A DNA stretch of 64,000 nucleotides, from the NCBI RefSeq assembly GCF_030463535.1, contig NC_132887.1, positions 18,643,358 to 18,707,357 on the forward strand, given 5' to 3'. Both the position numbers and the translations under genes were made by a program. This DNA comes from Salminus brasiliensis. Taxonomy: Eukaryota > Chordata > Actinopteri > Characiformes > Bryconidae. The notes beneath the pieces are model-generated. The model did not search any database. It worked only from the letters and a program-made list of their open reading frames with translations, and was not told the DNA's origin. Below are positions 24,812 to 37,600 of this stretch, piece after piece (the first letter of the stretch is position 1; every line of letters begins with the position of its first letter).

Positions 24812-26884
24812 GCAAAAAAAACCCCACCAGCCAGACGGAGCGCGGCGAGGGTGCACACAAAATATGGAGGAGCTCTCCAGAAATCACTGAGTTTTCTTTG
24901 GCAAAAATTAAGACGCAGAAATGTCTAATTGCTTTCAGGTGTCTCCCTCCCTGCTTGTTCCTCTCTTTGCAAAAACAACAACAAAAAAAAAAAAAACTGT
25001 GCCACTGTCACTAGAAGGGGGGCAGAAGTGATTTGTGTAGATGCCAGCATTGTAGGAGGCCAAAGAAGATAGGGACTGGGGCTGGTGTTGGGTCTGGAGG
25101 GGGGGCTGGAGTAATCAGGATGGGGAACACACCCCCCGCCTCTCAGTACTGTGTGTCACGCAGGCCCTCGCTGTGGAATGGCCCGGAGATTAGAGCTCAC
25201 ACCGAGCAGGCCCAGGCCTCAGGTGTGCAGCCTAATACTCCAGTAACCCCAGGTATAAACATGGTTGAGAGTGTGTGTGTGTGTGTGTGTGAACATGTTG
25301 TGAAATGGATGTTGGGTTATAGACCTACTTTGTTTAGAAAAATAACCTTCACTGTGAAGCAGTGACATTACAATTCAAATGTCTGAAATCAGTCTTCAGG
25401 GTTACAACGAAAGTATGGTGGCTCATAAATGTATAACATGATTTTTATATATCAGTCCATAAATAAATCAAATCTGTAAAAACAAAACAACTTAAAGAAA
25501 TACAACATGGTTTGTCAGTTCAACCTAAAAAAAGATTCATGTGTAACAACAAATTTGAGTTTCAAATTATTTATTTGAGTTGAAGTTTTATTATCCATTA
25601 ATGCCTTGTATTGCCTTGTTGAATTATTTTACTTTGACTTCCACAAACATTTTTACCTTCTCCATTTTGGGGACGTATTTTTTTGGAAACTAAAAATATA
25701 CAAGCACTTTAACTATAATTACATAGTTACATAAAGTTGCCACTAAAACATAAGCAATACAAAAGATCCAAAGGTATCTTTTGTTGTCTATTTCATAATC
25801 TTTAAAGCTGAATTGTATACATGATCATATATGAAAAAGAAACAATTGTTCAAACAAAAAAGCCAAAAAACCAAAATCTGCAAAAATGGAGATACAAGTT
25901 TTTTGCATGAGAGCGATGGTATACTGAACAGTAAATATTTGTTGCAGTCATTTCAAGTTTTACCACAGGATTTCCTAATCAGTGCAGTCAAAGGTTTAAA
26001 ATATAAATGCTACTTGCTTTCGAATAAGATAATAATAATGATAATGATCATTTCAATGTATTTAATATTATTTAGATTGTATTAATAAAGTTTCAATCCT
26101 GTCTTGAGTGCTGTCACACAATGGCCAAAAATTGTCTTCCAAAAGTTTGTTCTGGCTGGGCTGTTTAGTGCTGCTTCTCTTAAAATGACAACAATTATAA
26201 TACCACCCCATGTTCCACAGTAGCGCAACATTAGCCAGACAGCTTTTATGGATTTCAACTGTTCTTTCAAAACAACCTGAAGCATCAAGAATATGACACA
26301 TATGGCTGGTAGTCTCTTGAGACTCTACTTGAGAATCTTAATGATTATTATTAAAGAAGACATAGTAGACAATTTAAACTGACTGAGTTACTCTGAAGAA
26401 AAAGGAATGGGAGTCTGGGATTACTGTTCCAGGCAGTTCTGTGGAGTTTAAAAGGTTAACTAAATTCAATATCACTATTTATATGAATATTGCTGTGAGG
26501 CACCAATACCAGTCTATCAGTAACAATACAGACTGGTGTGTCTCATTCAACACAAGCCTCTTAATTCAATATGCAATACATGAAATATACAACAGATTGA
26601 GAGCACACTCATTCGGTATGTGTAAGGGGCTAACATATTAGCTTTTGGCTAGTGCAATATTATTATTCTAAAATGTGATGCACTGAGAAACCAACATATT
26701 GTATAGAATGGAATTCTGAGTTGTGTAAATCGTTCCACCTGTAATTAGTACGCTATCAAATAAATAAATAAATACATACATAAATGTTCCTAAATGATCA
26801 CTGACAGCACAGACAAACACACAACCTTTACATCATGTAGAAATCCCATAAACTTAGGTTCTTCACACTCATCAGACACATAAT
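23521..26884. other. Intergenic, simple repeats only
   Basis: An A/AAT-rich run at 23537-23575, TG at 23917-23938, GA-rich DNA at 24160-24265 and a poly-A run of 30 at 24781-24810. A GC-richer patch lies at about 25020-25260, then TG at 25269-25292. No exon or RNA gene was recognised; frames up to 133 residues are low-complexity translations. Confidence 0.5.
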
Positions 26885-26985
26885 TTCCAAACCAGGTTCT
26901 TGAAAGAACCATCCACTGAAATGTTCTTCAAGGACCCAAAAGTGGTTCTTCTGTGTCCTCACTCTCAAAGAACACCTCTATTCTT
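26885..26985. mobile_element. GGTTCT/AGAACC foldback family, copy
   Basis: Closely spaced inverted motifs AGGTTCTTGAAAGAACC, GAAATGTTCTTCAAGGACC and AGTGGTTCTTCTGTG with TCAAAGAACACC. It has the texture of a short palindromic MITE found repeatedly in this window. Confidence 0.5.
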
Positions 26986-27059
26986 TTCTTTTTTTTTTTT
27001 TGAAGAATGTGTAGATGATGCTTTTCCCAGTGCTGTTCTGAAGTTTGACAGATTTTCAG

Positions 27060-27475
27060 ATGCGGGCTGTCCACTGCAGCTACAATCTTGACCGATCCTT
27101 ATGCCTATAAGTGATCTCCAGCATGTGATGGAGTGTAGCTATATGTTGAGGGTAGTACAGCGGCGTGTGCATGAGTTGCAGGTATTCATGGCCATCCAGC
27201 AGGGGGGGTTGGCAGTCAAAAGGAGAGGGAGAGGGCCAATGGCTGAGGCTGTGTGGCTAAGTGTCTCATCAGCATCCTACTCAGGCTCCAGGCCCACGCT
27301 CTAACTGCGCCCTGACTTGATTGTAATTGCCTGAATTCGGCTCCTGCTGCTTCATCCTGGCAATATAACTGCCACATTTTAACCCCAGAAAGCCTAGCCA
27401 CCGCCGCATAGCTTCAGTGCTCTTAGGAGGGGCACTCTGTGCTGAACTCTGCCACAGCCGCCTCTGTTCTTATAG
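27060..27475. promoter_or_regulatory. Candidate conserved noncoding block
   Basis: A GC-richer, non-repetitive stretch between AT-rich repeats, with AATTGCCTGAATTCGGC, GATTGTAATTGCC and CAATATAACTGCC motifs and no coding potential. Possible distal enhancer; conservation untested. Confidence 0.25.
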
Positions 27476-27819
27476 GGTCGAACGTTCGCATATATGCATT
27501 ATATATACACATAAAAAAAGACTGTAAATAGTATGTGAATCACGCAGCGCTGCCAGAAAATTGCACTTTGCTGCTGCCTGACTGTTAAACCCTCCTCTTT
27601 CCATCTAAAAGTAAAACTAATCAATTTCCTAAAAGGCACAATATGGGAGATTAACCACTACTAAATACTTAATAATAAAAATAATAATGAAAATATCAAA
27701 TAACTTTTAATGATTGTAATGATACAAAAAAAGCTACCGAAGTAAAAAATAAATCCCAACCAAAATGGGTAATAATATATTATATATATTATATAGATAA
27801 TTAATATTCTTTCATAACA

Positions 27820-27990
27820 CAAAAGAACCATTTTTAAACAACAGAGAAGTGTGAATGTGAAGAACCTGTACATTGGTAAAGAACCTGTATATCAACAGAA
27901 GGTTCTTCAAAGGTTCTTCTTCAAACATACATTTCTGTTACAAAAATGGTTCTTCAGTGGTTCTCCTATGGCACCCTTTTAAAATTTTAT
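27820..27990. mobile_element. GGTTCT/AGAACC foldback family, copy
   Basis: AAAGAACCATTTTT and GTGAAGAACCTGTACAT face AGGTTCTTCAAAGGTTCTTC, AAAATGGTTCTTCAGTGG and TATGGCACCCTTTT. The inverted halves are clear and there is no coding sequence. Confidence 0.6.
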
Positions 27991-28238
27991 GCTGTAGAGG
28001 TATTTCAAAATGAATGTGCCAAACGAATCCAGACCATGCCTAACTAACTTTAGCCCCAATTTGCATCAGATTAGACGTATTACTCTGGATTTGTTGTGAA
28101 ACAATGTGTATTAAATCTCAAACCCTGATCTGACCAGAGAAGTTAACAATAAACCTCTAGCACGTTTACATGTATTCTACATAAACAGCAACCAGAAAAG
28201 CTGCATACATTTTTTTCTTTTTTAAAGTAGCTAAAAGA

Positions 28239-28240
<2 letters not shown>

Positions 28241-28313
<73 letters not shown>
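28241..28313. repeat. (TG)n microsatellite
   Basis: Perfect run of about 36 TG units, the longest in the window. Confidence 0.95.
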
Positions 28314-28317
<4 letters not shown>

Positions 28318-28947
28318 CGTGTGTGACTTCCTGATGCATGGCGGGGAGCGTGCGGCTTCAGGCTGGCAGGGTTAACTTCAGAACTCCCCCGTGGAGCTCC
28401 TCTCTCTGTGATAATAGCTGCTGGCGTAATGAAGAGCAGCCTGCTAGCCAACAGGTGGTCCTTTTTAAAGAACCCAGCCACTACACTCAGGCCAGAGAGA
28501 GGGAGAGGGGGGGAAAAACACCATGCTAAAATGTGTCAGAAACTAATGTTCCACAGAATGAAAAAGCTGTTTTTCTCCTCTTTGTTCGACGCTAGAGATT
28601 CAGCCTTGTTCCTCATTGTTCCCCGCACAAACGAGCAACAGTCTTTTTTGACACAGAGCCATGGGGGAAGAAAGACTGAGGCTGACTAGTCACAGGAGAA
28701 GGAGGGAGGGGGGGGCAAAAAAGCCTTTGCTCCTTCTTTCTGGAGGGTTGAAGCCTATTAGGAGTTGGTGAGTTATGAATGGTTATGAGTCTCTGGCTCT
28801 CTCTAACACAATGTAGGGGGACCCTGGCAAAAAAGGAAAAGCTGACTGGCTTTTTTTTTTGGAGACTGCCAAGAAGTCTTAATCACATACAGGCGGAACA
28901 GAAGAGATAGCAGAAGGGAGAGAGAGTGAGAAAGTGTGGGACTGACG

Positions 28948-28951
<4 letters not shown>

Positions 28952-28991
<40 letters not shown>
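28952..28991. repeat. (GA)n microsatellite
   Basis: About 20 GA units, following a GA-rich stretch from about 28912. Confidence 0.95.
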
Positions 28992-28994
<3 letters not shown>

Positions 28995-29099
28995 AGAGGG
29001 CGAATCAGGGCGGAAGTACCTATTGCCACGAGCAGAATGGAGGAGTAGAGTGGAGTGGAGTGGGTGGGGGTGGGGAACAGAGTTAATCCTCCAGGACAC

Positions 29100-30780
29100 A
29101 AAAAACGGCCTCCGCTGCCCTTAACGTCCACAACAATAGAGTTGTTATCAATAATAAAGTCAATCATTTACCGTAAAACCAGTGGTGACCCATGAACACA
29201 AGACTTTACCTAGCTTATGCAGCTGGATTTTTATTCCAACGGTTCTACAAACAATCCACCGTTTTTGTCTCCCGAAACAACTCTTGCCAATAGTCAAAGT
29301 CCTGTTGAACATTTTAGTGTGTGCCTATCACCCTCACAAAATACACCTCAATGCCCCGACACCTCCAAAATTAGCGGCAAAATGCTGAACCAAATTTCTA
29401 CAAAAGACAAAATTGACATTCAATGAGAGGTACTTCACCTGCCTATTAAGCCGCATTCTCAGCTCAATGGCCATGGGTCAGGACGGATCCTAGCTGGGCA
29501 TATCTCCGAACAAAAGCTTTTATTCACATTCATAATCCATCTGTTATTGTCCGACCAATTTGTTCTCGTTAAGCTACATAAGGGGCCCAAGACTGAGACA
29601 AAAGCTGCAGGGGGGAACAATGGCAGACTCCCTGTTCGCTTTGTCCCAGCGTTCAAGTATGCACCTCCCATGGTGCATTGCGGGCCTTTTTTTTTGGTGG
29701 GCTCAGGGGGGGAAAAAGTGAGAGCGGAGAGAGATCGAAAGAGGCCTGGAAGAACACCTGGAAGAGACAGCTTTCACTTCCCTCCTCTCTGGAAGAGGAG
29801 ATTGCGAGCCCTCACACGGAGAACTGCGAAAAGTCCTGTGTTTTGACAAGCCTGCACTCAGGCGCATTTGATAACCTGTCAGAGTGAAGAAGTTAGAGCC
29901 TGAATGAAATGCTCAATTTGCAGGAAGAGAACCCTACAGTACAGCATTAGTGGTGAAAAGGAATGACGTCTCAAGCAAAAAAAGGAGGGGAAAAAGGAGC
30001 AAAAACACTACATAAACGGACAGAAATGTGCTGCATAGCTAAAAACAGCATTAGCAGCCATATTGAAGCCTGGTGTGCATTTCTATAGAAAACGGTTTGC
30101 CGTAATGCCACAAACCATGTAAACAAAACTGTCTGGGCTCACCAACTAAATCTGAGGTATGGGGTCACTTTACCTTGTCACTGTCCAAGTCAACTGAATG
30201 CACATAAATGCTAGCAAAGCAGCTTCCTGCCATATCTTCAGTATTTCATACTGTATATTTTTGGTTATTCCAAGCAGCACACAGCTACATCAAATCAAAG
30301 CCTTGTTTGAAAGGCCTGTCCATCCGCTTCAAACGTGATTCTGCCCTGATTAGTCTTTGTTGTGCTAATTTGACCATTCCCCTCTTCTGACTACAGTGCA
30401 AAACCTTTTTTTTTTTGCCACAGCGAAAGAATCGTATTATTAGTCATCATTTGCCAGCACAACAGACAGCGGTCAGTGGATAATGTATTGAACATAGCAC
30501 TGCTAAAATCACTGTAATCAAATGTACTTCGAAGGTCAAAATGTGACTGTAGATCACAGGTGAACTGCCTCGCATGTGGCCTCGCGCCAGCTTTTGGTCA
30601 GGAGAAAGGGAGCAATCTTCCCAGACTAATTGTCTGTTCATAGCTTGGGGAATCTGTAATCAGGTCATTTGTTGCAATGACAGGCTGCAGAGGTGAGCAG
30701 AGACGCACAGCAGCAGTCTGATCACACTGCCTGCCACCCCGCAATCAGGCTCGCTCTTTCACACACAACACACGCACACA
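29100..30780. promoter_or_regulatory. Gene-free region with candidate conserved noncoding blocks
   Basis: Three stretches look like regulatory DNA rather than repeats: about 29100-29180 (GTTATCAATAATAAAGTCAA), about 29460-29640 (ATTCATAATCCATCTGTTAT, TTGTTCTCGTTAAG) and about 30290-30760 (CTGATTAGTCTTTGTTGTGC, CAGACTAATTGTCTGTTCAT, GTAATCAGGTCATTTG). No exon or transposon was recognised. They lie just beyond the 3' end of mbip. Confidence 0.3.
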
Positions 30781-31493
30781 ATTTCTGTCCTGGTGGTCAT
30801 CCAGAGGCTCGTTCTTATATACAGGTAAATGTATATAATCTTTATACATTGCACAACACTTGTTTATCTTTACATTCCAAAGTGAATCATTTTTCATTAA
30901 GCTGATGACAGTGACACTGACAGCATTGGTGATGCACTTTTTCAGGCTGGGTTTTAAAAAAAGACTGAACTGCACCGTGATGTAATTGACTGTAAAGGGA
31001 CGAAAAAGCTGCTGCAAACGCTCTTTTGCCTGTGAACACTGTAGTTCTCCATTTTCTTTTTAAAACTCCAATTCCCTCTCTGCCTCCAAGAATAAAAGGA
31101 CCTCCTCAAACTCAGCTCCAAGATAAAAAGACAGATATGTCAAGGATTATAGAAACATCCTGTGTATGTAGAGAAAGTGTTCAATGGGGGAAAAAAAGAA
31201 ATAGTCAGAATACTTTACAGAAATTATGTATTTTACAAATATGAAAATGACAGCATGGTTTTCTTCTCTCAATTACCACATCAAAATAAACAGCGTTCGC
31301 CATTTTCAAATCTATAATTCAAACAACAACAACAAGACATCAAGCACACAGAACAGACACTGGTCCCCAGCAAAGGTGTACACTGACTTTGACAGAAGAG
31401 TTTTATAATGTGTGTGTGTGTGGAGTTATATGCAGAGTTTGTGTTTAAGTAGTGAAGGCCTTGCTCGTGACTGTGGTTATGCATGCGCATGTG

Positions 31494-31601
31494 TCAAAAC
31501 GTAAACTCCCTCACGTCTGTGGACTGAAACTCACTCGCTCTCTTCAGCAAGGCAGTTTTAACTGCATTAATCTTTCCATCCAACTCAGTCAGACTGTAGC
31601 T
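31494..31601 (-). CDS. mbip: mbip exon 9 (C-terminus)
   Basis: Acceptor CTTCTTTTAG. It codes 35 residues from SYSLTELDGKI through ALLKRASEF to REFTF and stop TGA. The conserved Leu spacing (SLTELDGKINAVKTALL) matches the C-terminal zipper of MBIP. Confidence 0.88.
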   Translation of the reverse strand, partial: SYSLTELDGKINAVKTALLKRASEFQSTDVREFTF

Positions 31602-34600
31602 CTAAAAGAAGGGGAAAAAAAGAAATGAAAAACATGAAGCAGTTTTTCTGTCTGCTCACACATTCATACATGCAAACCTGTCAAAGCTCTCTGCCAATAC
31701 AATGCAAATACTCACCTGAGAAACCGAAGATTTCGGACGTTTGTGAGAATAACTCTGAAATGCAAAACAATGCTGGTTAAGATAAAGGTAGCTTAAAAAA
31801 GACTGAACAAAACCCCAAAATATTTATATGAATAACCTCTAGATGTTGTTTGATCTTGTAACAAACAGACAACTCAAGACTAGACCAAGAAAGACGTTCA
31901 GAAATATAACCAACTGCACATATGGTTGAATGTAAAAGTACGGGCACCCTTGATCTTTTTTTTTATTTTTTTTTTTTTTATTCAGAGGTAGTAACATCCT
32001 CTGTAACTAACACATTTTTGCAAATCCTATTGTGATGACACTCTGCAACCATGTGCTTTTCAAAGCAACTGTCTAAAATCTGAAAAGAAAAAACAATTAA
32101 TGCCCACAAGGCAGGAAAAAAAAATTCAGCTTGCAGTTTCTACTTTGGAGAATGCTATAAAGGGGGACTATAGGGGGAAACTGTGGAAGTCCAAATGAGA
32201 TCAGAAAGACCAAGACAACTCTGAGATAAAAAAAAGAAAGAAAGCAAAACCAAAACCCTTACATGACTGACAAGAACCAGAGTCAATGTTTATCCAAATT
32301 GAGAGTAGTGGTGCACCAGCCCACTGTGCAGCATTGCTTGCACACACAATCTACACTGAAGAAAATAATTTACCTGTGACCTCACCACAAAACTCAACAT
32401 ATGAAGTATGCAACAGAACACCTAGAGAAATGGGTGCTCTTTAGAAAAAAGTGCTGTGGACTGGGGAAATAATAATAATAAAATAATAATAATAAAATAA
32501 CTCTTTTTGGAGGGAAACCCCCACAAATGTCCTACATAAAAAGAACATCTCGCTAACTGTAAAAAAGAGGGTGGATTTATCATGCTTTGGGATGTGTTGC
32601 TGCCAGTGGCATTGGCTATTTTACACAGGTGGAGGTAAGAATGTATTGCAGATCATATCTGTTAAAAGGCAGATGCAGGAAAGAGGATGGCTTCATAAAC
32701 AGGATAATGATCTGAAACATCTCAAAAGTCAGCATGGACTACCTGAAGAGAAACAAACTGAGGGTTTTGGAATGGCTCTACAGTTCATAGACCTAAACAT
32801 TGTGGGCAATTAGTTGATTAATCTTAAACAATATAATTTATGGGTTGTCTTGCATGCACAGCTAGAGCTAGAGGTTGTCTGCAAAGACATGAGGGAGAAA
32901 TGGTTCTGTAAGGTGTCCAAACTTTTGCACAGGCCACATTGATGAACGTTTTATGTTTTAAGAGATAACCATGCATGAGCACAGCTTTATGTTACAAGAA
33001 ACAACAACAATAAAAAACACAAAAATGTCATTTGTCCAAGGGTGCCCAAAGTTTTGCAGACAAATTCATGTATCGTTACACATTTAATACTATAGTGAAG
33101 CGATCGACATAACAGTCACTGCTAACTGACTGACTTTCATCAGCAGTAGCCAGGCAGGCCAGTCTCTGCACAGTACTGATTAGCACTGTGCAGAAGAGGC
33201 CATCAACATTCACTCTGACACCCAGTGTCCCCCTCATCTATTCTGTCTATCTCTTCTCTCATCAGCTACTAGCAACTCGGCTTAATTTCAGACACTTTTC
33301 AGGGTGGATATAAACACATTTGGGAACGAGATCAATTGGCCCCCACCACAACGGTTTAATTAATTCACTGGACTTGCTAAAAGCAATGGCACAAAGTAAA
33401 AAGATCAGCATATTTTACAGTGTACTCAATGCCCCACTTTATAGGCTCTACACACACACACACACACACTTACTAAAGGACATGGAAATCAGTAGCTCTC
33501 AGCTCAGCACTGAACTGAGTGAAGCCAGTGTGAGGAGGCGTAGAATGGTTCAAGAGCACTTACTCAGCTAACTTTGATGGGCTACAATCTGACATGGATA
33601 ACAAATTCTGAAGAGAGGGGAAAAAATATCACTCATATCAGCTTTTAATGGCTTTGAAGAACTCTCCGGTTGACTGTCGTGAGTGGAGAGAAAAAATACA
33701 CATAAGCCAAAAGTCTGCAGGATGGCAAGTATATGTATACTGTAAGAGAAAGAGTGGCACGCAGAAGCTAAAGTGGCCACGCACTTCAAAAGCCACTGGC
33801 ATCAGGAAGCTGTTCTATTAATGCTAATGTAGGCAAAACCTCCAAAACATTGTCTTAACACACAAACTACAATATCTCGAGGTTTATGAAATACATCATT
33901 ATCTTTTACTCTCATTTCCATAGGCTATCTGTTTTGGCTGGATAAACCAATGAAGTCATATAGGGTTTGATATATTAAGGGTCCTCCCATAATACTTGAG
34001 ACATGTTTCATAATAACTACAATACAGCTACAGAAATCACGTCTAGTTTTCAAATGACTCCTTCCAAACAACTGATTTGAAACCTACACAGCTCCACAGT
34101 GCTGCAAGCCACTGAAGAATTCAATTTGTGTTTATTTTGTTCACCATATAACATACAAACACATCCTCTCCACTCCCCCTCTGCCACTACTCACCATGGA
34201 GTGGAAGTACTCCGGGGAAAGACCCTCAAGTTCCAGGATTCGATCCTCTAGCTTCTTTAGCCTCTGGTAAATGCTTTGAGGGACAGGACCCGCTAAAACG
34301 CAGGTATATTTTATTATATATATTATATTATTATTATAGTTACAGTGGATTTACTTTCAAGTAATTGTAAGTCTTTCTGAAACAACATGACAATATTTAT
34401 GTATTTGTTTTTCTCAGGTTGAGGTGCATGCGGGCTATGACTTCTTTTATAAAATAAGAAAAAAAAATCTTCTTCTTGACCCCACTAACCTGCTGTTAAC
34501 TTCAGGTGGGCCTCTATGTTGTGTAGCCGCTCTTCAATTGCGGGGTTTCCACAGTCTCTGCTGAACGAGCCTTGCTGCTGCTCCCCCTGCTCAGAGCGCC

Positions 34601-37600
34601 CCCCTCTGGTCTGGGGCCCATAAGTATTTACCACTCGCGTCACTGCATGGGCAAATAATGAAAGATAGCCTGCACATTCAAACAATTAGCACTTACTTGT
34701 AAAATAGCAACTTTTTGTTAGCTGTGGTTGACAGAATAAAGAGTGAAAAACAATGAGCCTGACCTTTGACATGACTCTTGAATCCAGGATATGGTGTGAA
34801 GACGGCATCTGTTCTAGCGCAACTGTTTTCTGTGGAGAATTAATGAACCATTTAAGAGACAGTTCATGAAGGAGAACAAAGATGGGTCACTCAGACCCCC
34901 CCACACCCCACCAACATTTACCTCTACAAAACATAATGAACAAAGTTGTTTTAAAATTGCCAACCTGTGATTGCTGTATGGCTCAATGGACTAGCCTATA
35001 TGAATCATCTCAAGCTGGCAAATATGAATAGAGTGAGTCTTTATATGCCCTGGAAGACGGCATATCCAAAACATATATAGATTTTGCCTGTTCTTTGAGC
35101 TTTATGAAGAATCTAACAGCCAAGCTCCAATTTGCTCAGGCCAAAACTGGTCACATTATGGGGCTGCTGTCTTTCAGCCATCTCATTAAGTGTTGTCTGA
35201 CCTCTTGCCAGTGGAAAATCAGCACTCTCCCAAACATTGGCAGTTACTCAGTGGACCTCCCACCTTTCCCCCTCCCCCCCACATCCCTCCTCTGGTGCCC
35301 TCCCATTCTCACCCTGATTGCAGTCGATCACATTGCAAAACTCCCGCACATTGTTTTCATTGATCTCCAGCTGTTTGCGCTCTATAAATGCAGATATCCT
35401 ACGTTCAATCTGTGAGACAGAGAGCGCAAGAGAGAGAGAGAGTGTGTGAGAGAAACAAAACTGAGTGCCGAATTGATGAGCTATTGAGAGAAATCAATCC
35501 ACACTCATCTTTTTGCTGTTTAGTGATAACGAGGAACAGAATGTTATGGGGGTTACATGAATAACAAGTGACAACAGTGGACATAATTATGCCAACTATC
35601 AAAACATTTTATACTCTCAGCTTTTCCAGACAGCAGAGATTGCCCTGGCCATTTGTTATAACGGTCATAAATAACTTTAAAAAAAAAACTAAAAAAAAAC
35701 TAAACAAAAACAATATAAAAATAAAGGCCTCGTTGTCTTTCACCCACATGCAATTTCACAGAGTAATGAGCATCCACTTCATAATGCAGCAAGGGCCTGG
35801 ACCTCTCTCAGGACTCTCCAACAGGGCCGCTATTCATTTCTCACTGAGGGAGAGCGAGTGCCGAGAGAGCACTCCATTCAGATTGGACTGAGCTACCTCC
35901 CAGACCCACAGCAAGAATCAGAATAATTCAGTCACCACATAGGAGACCACCTAGGGCTGATTAGATTTAGACAAGCAACAGGTATTGTTGAACAAATCAA
36001 CCTTAACTGCTTTTGAACACAACGACACTTAACAGAGGAACACTGATTAAAATCAATAGTGTGTACAATTAAAGCTCCAAGAGAACAGATTTAGAATTTC
36101 ATTGGTTTGAACCTTCATGATCTCTTTGTATAGCATCACACTTCATTTTACTGATGTATTTCAACTTGACGATGAAGTTATAATTCAGCTGAACTTTAAC
36201 ACAGCTAAAACAAATCCAGTTCAGATGAGCTGCCACCTACCCTACATGAGTTATGGCCACTGTTGTTGTTGTATATGGTTACTGTAACATCAACAGGCTC
36301 ACTTAAAAATGTATTTTAAAGTAAAAAGTTTAACCTTTCTAGTTGTAACATTTTAAAACATACTTTTTTTTTTATTGATTTGCAAGAGCTGGTTAGACAG
36401 GTAATTGTTTTAGATTAATTAAATATTTTAATTATTTTATCCAACATTCTAGTCTAATTTCCAATCCACACACAATTGATAGGACTCCAACTATGACATG
36501 ACGCTACCAGCACTGGGAGGGTCAAAGCGGTCATGTGCCTTCTTTAAGTCTGACCACGCACTGACTGGCATAACACTGAGTGGAGGATAGGGAGGGCCAG
36601 CCTACCTATCCAGTAAGAGGATTCCTGGTTGAGGTTCAGCAGTATAACAATAATACAGTATACCATGGTATGTCTGATGCGTCAAGAGAGCCACAGGGTG
36701 GGGGGCACTGTGGGAGCTCACTGGTTGTTGATATAATGTGTGTGTGTGGGGGGACTGATGCTTGGTGGATTGGTAGCCGAGCTAGCAAAGCAAAGACTAG
36801 CATAGCGAGCGGTCTACAGATCCAAAACCAAGGGGGGAAAAAAGAGCCTTGCGTCCTTTCAAAGCTCCTCTTTCCTGATACAGAACAGCTCAACATTTGC
36901 AGTTTTTGTCATTTGCAGTTTTTGTCAACATTTATTAAGTGCTTGATTTAAATCACTACTTGTAATATCATACACCACAACTTTTTGAGCCATTATGAAA
37001 AAAGTGGATACCATCCAAGTCTTAAAAACCTCCACCTTGGAGAGCATCCTCTAAAAGCTCATCAAAAACACAATTTTCATGTGGTCGGGTTGTTAAAAAC
37101 TGGGAAAAAAATCATGTGGACTATCCTGTGCTATCCTGTGGACTAGCACCTCTATCAGCATTAGCAGGCCAGATAACTGGCAAGCAGAATTTAGCTGCAC
37201 AGTTCAGACAAAAATGCAGCTAATTTCTGAAACCAGTGGCATTTACTGTATTTGCAAAATTACTGTAGTTTGCTAAAGTAACTACCACAATGCCACTATT
37301 TTTAACCCTTTTACCAGCAGTTTTTACCATTCTGAGTATTCAGCATGTTACTGTAACTCCCTATTTATTCTATCTTAAATCAAGCCATTTTTAAAAAAGG
37401 TGACCCCAGTGTTCCCAGATTTTTGGAATCCTGCCATCTGCATTTTTTAATATTTCAACAACAAAAAAGTAGTTGAAAAAAAAAGATAAGTCTGACTCTA
37501 CCAACAAAGGTATTACATTGGAATGCCCTGTATTGTTCCTGATTGCTAATGTGCTACACATTATACATGAGATGGCATTTTACCTCAGCTTTGCCAGCTT

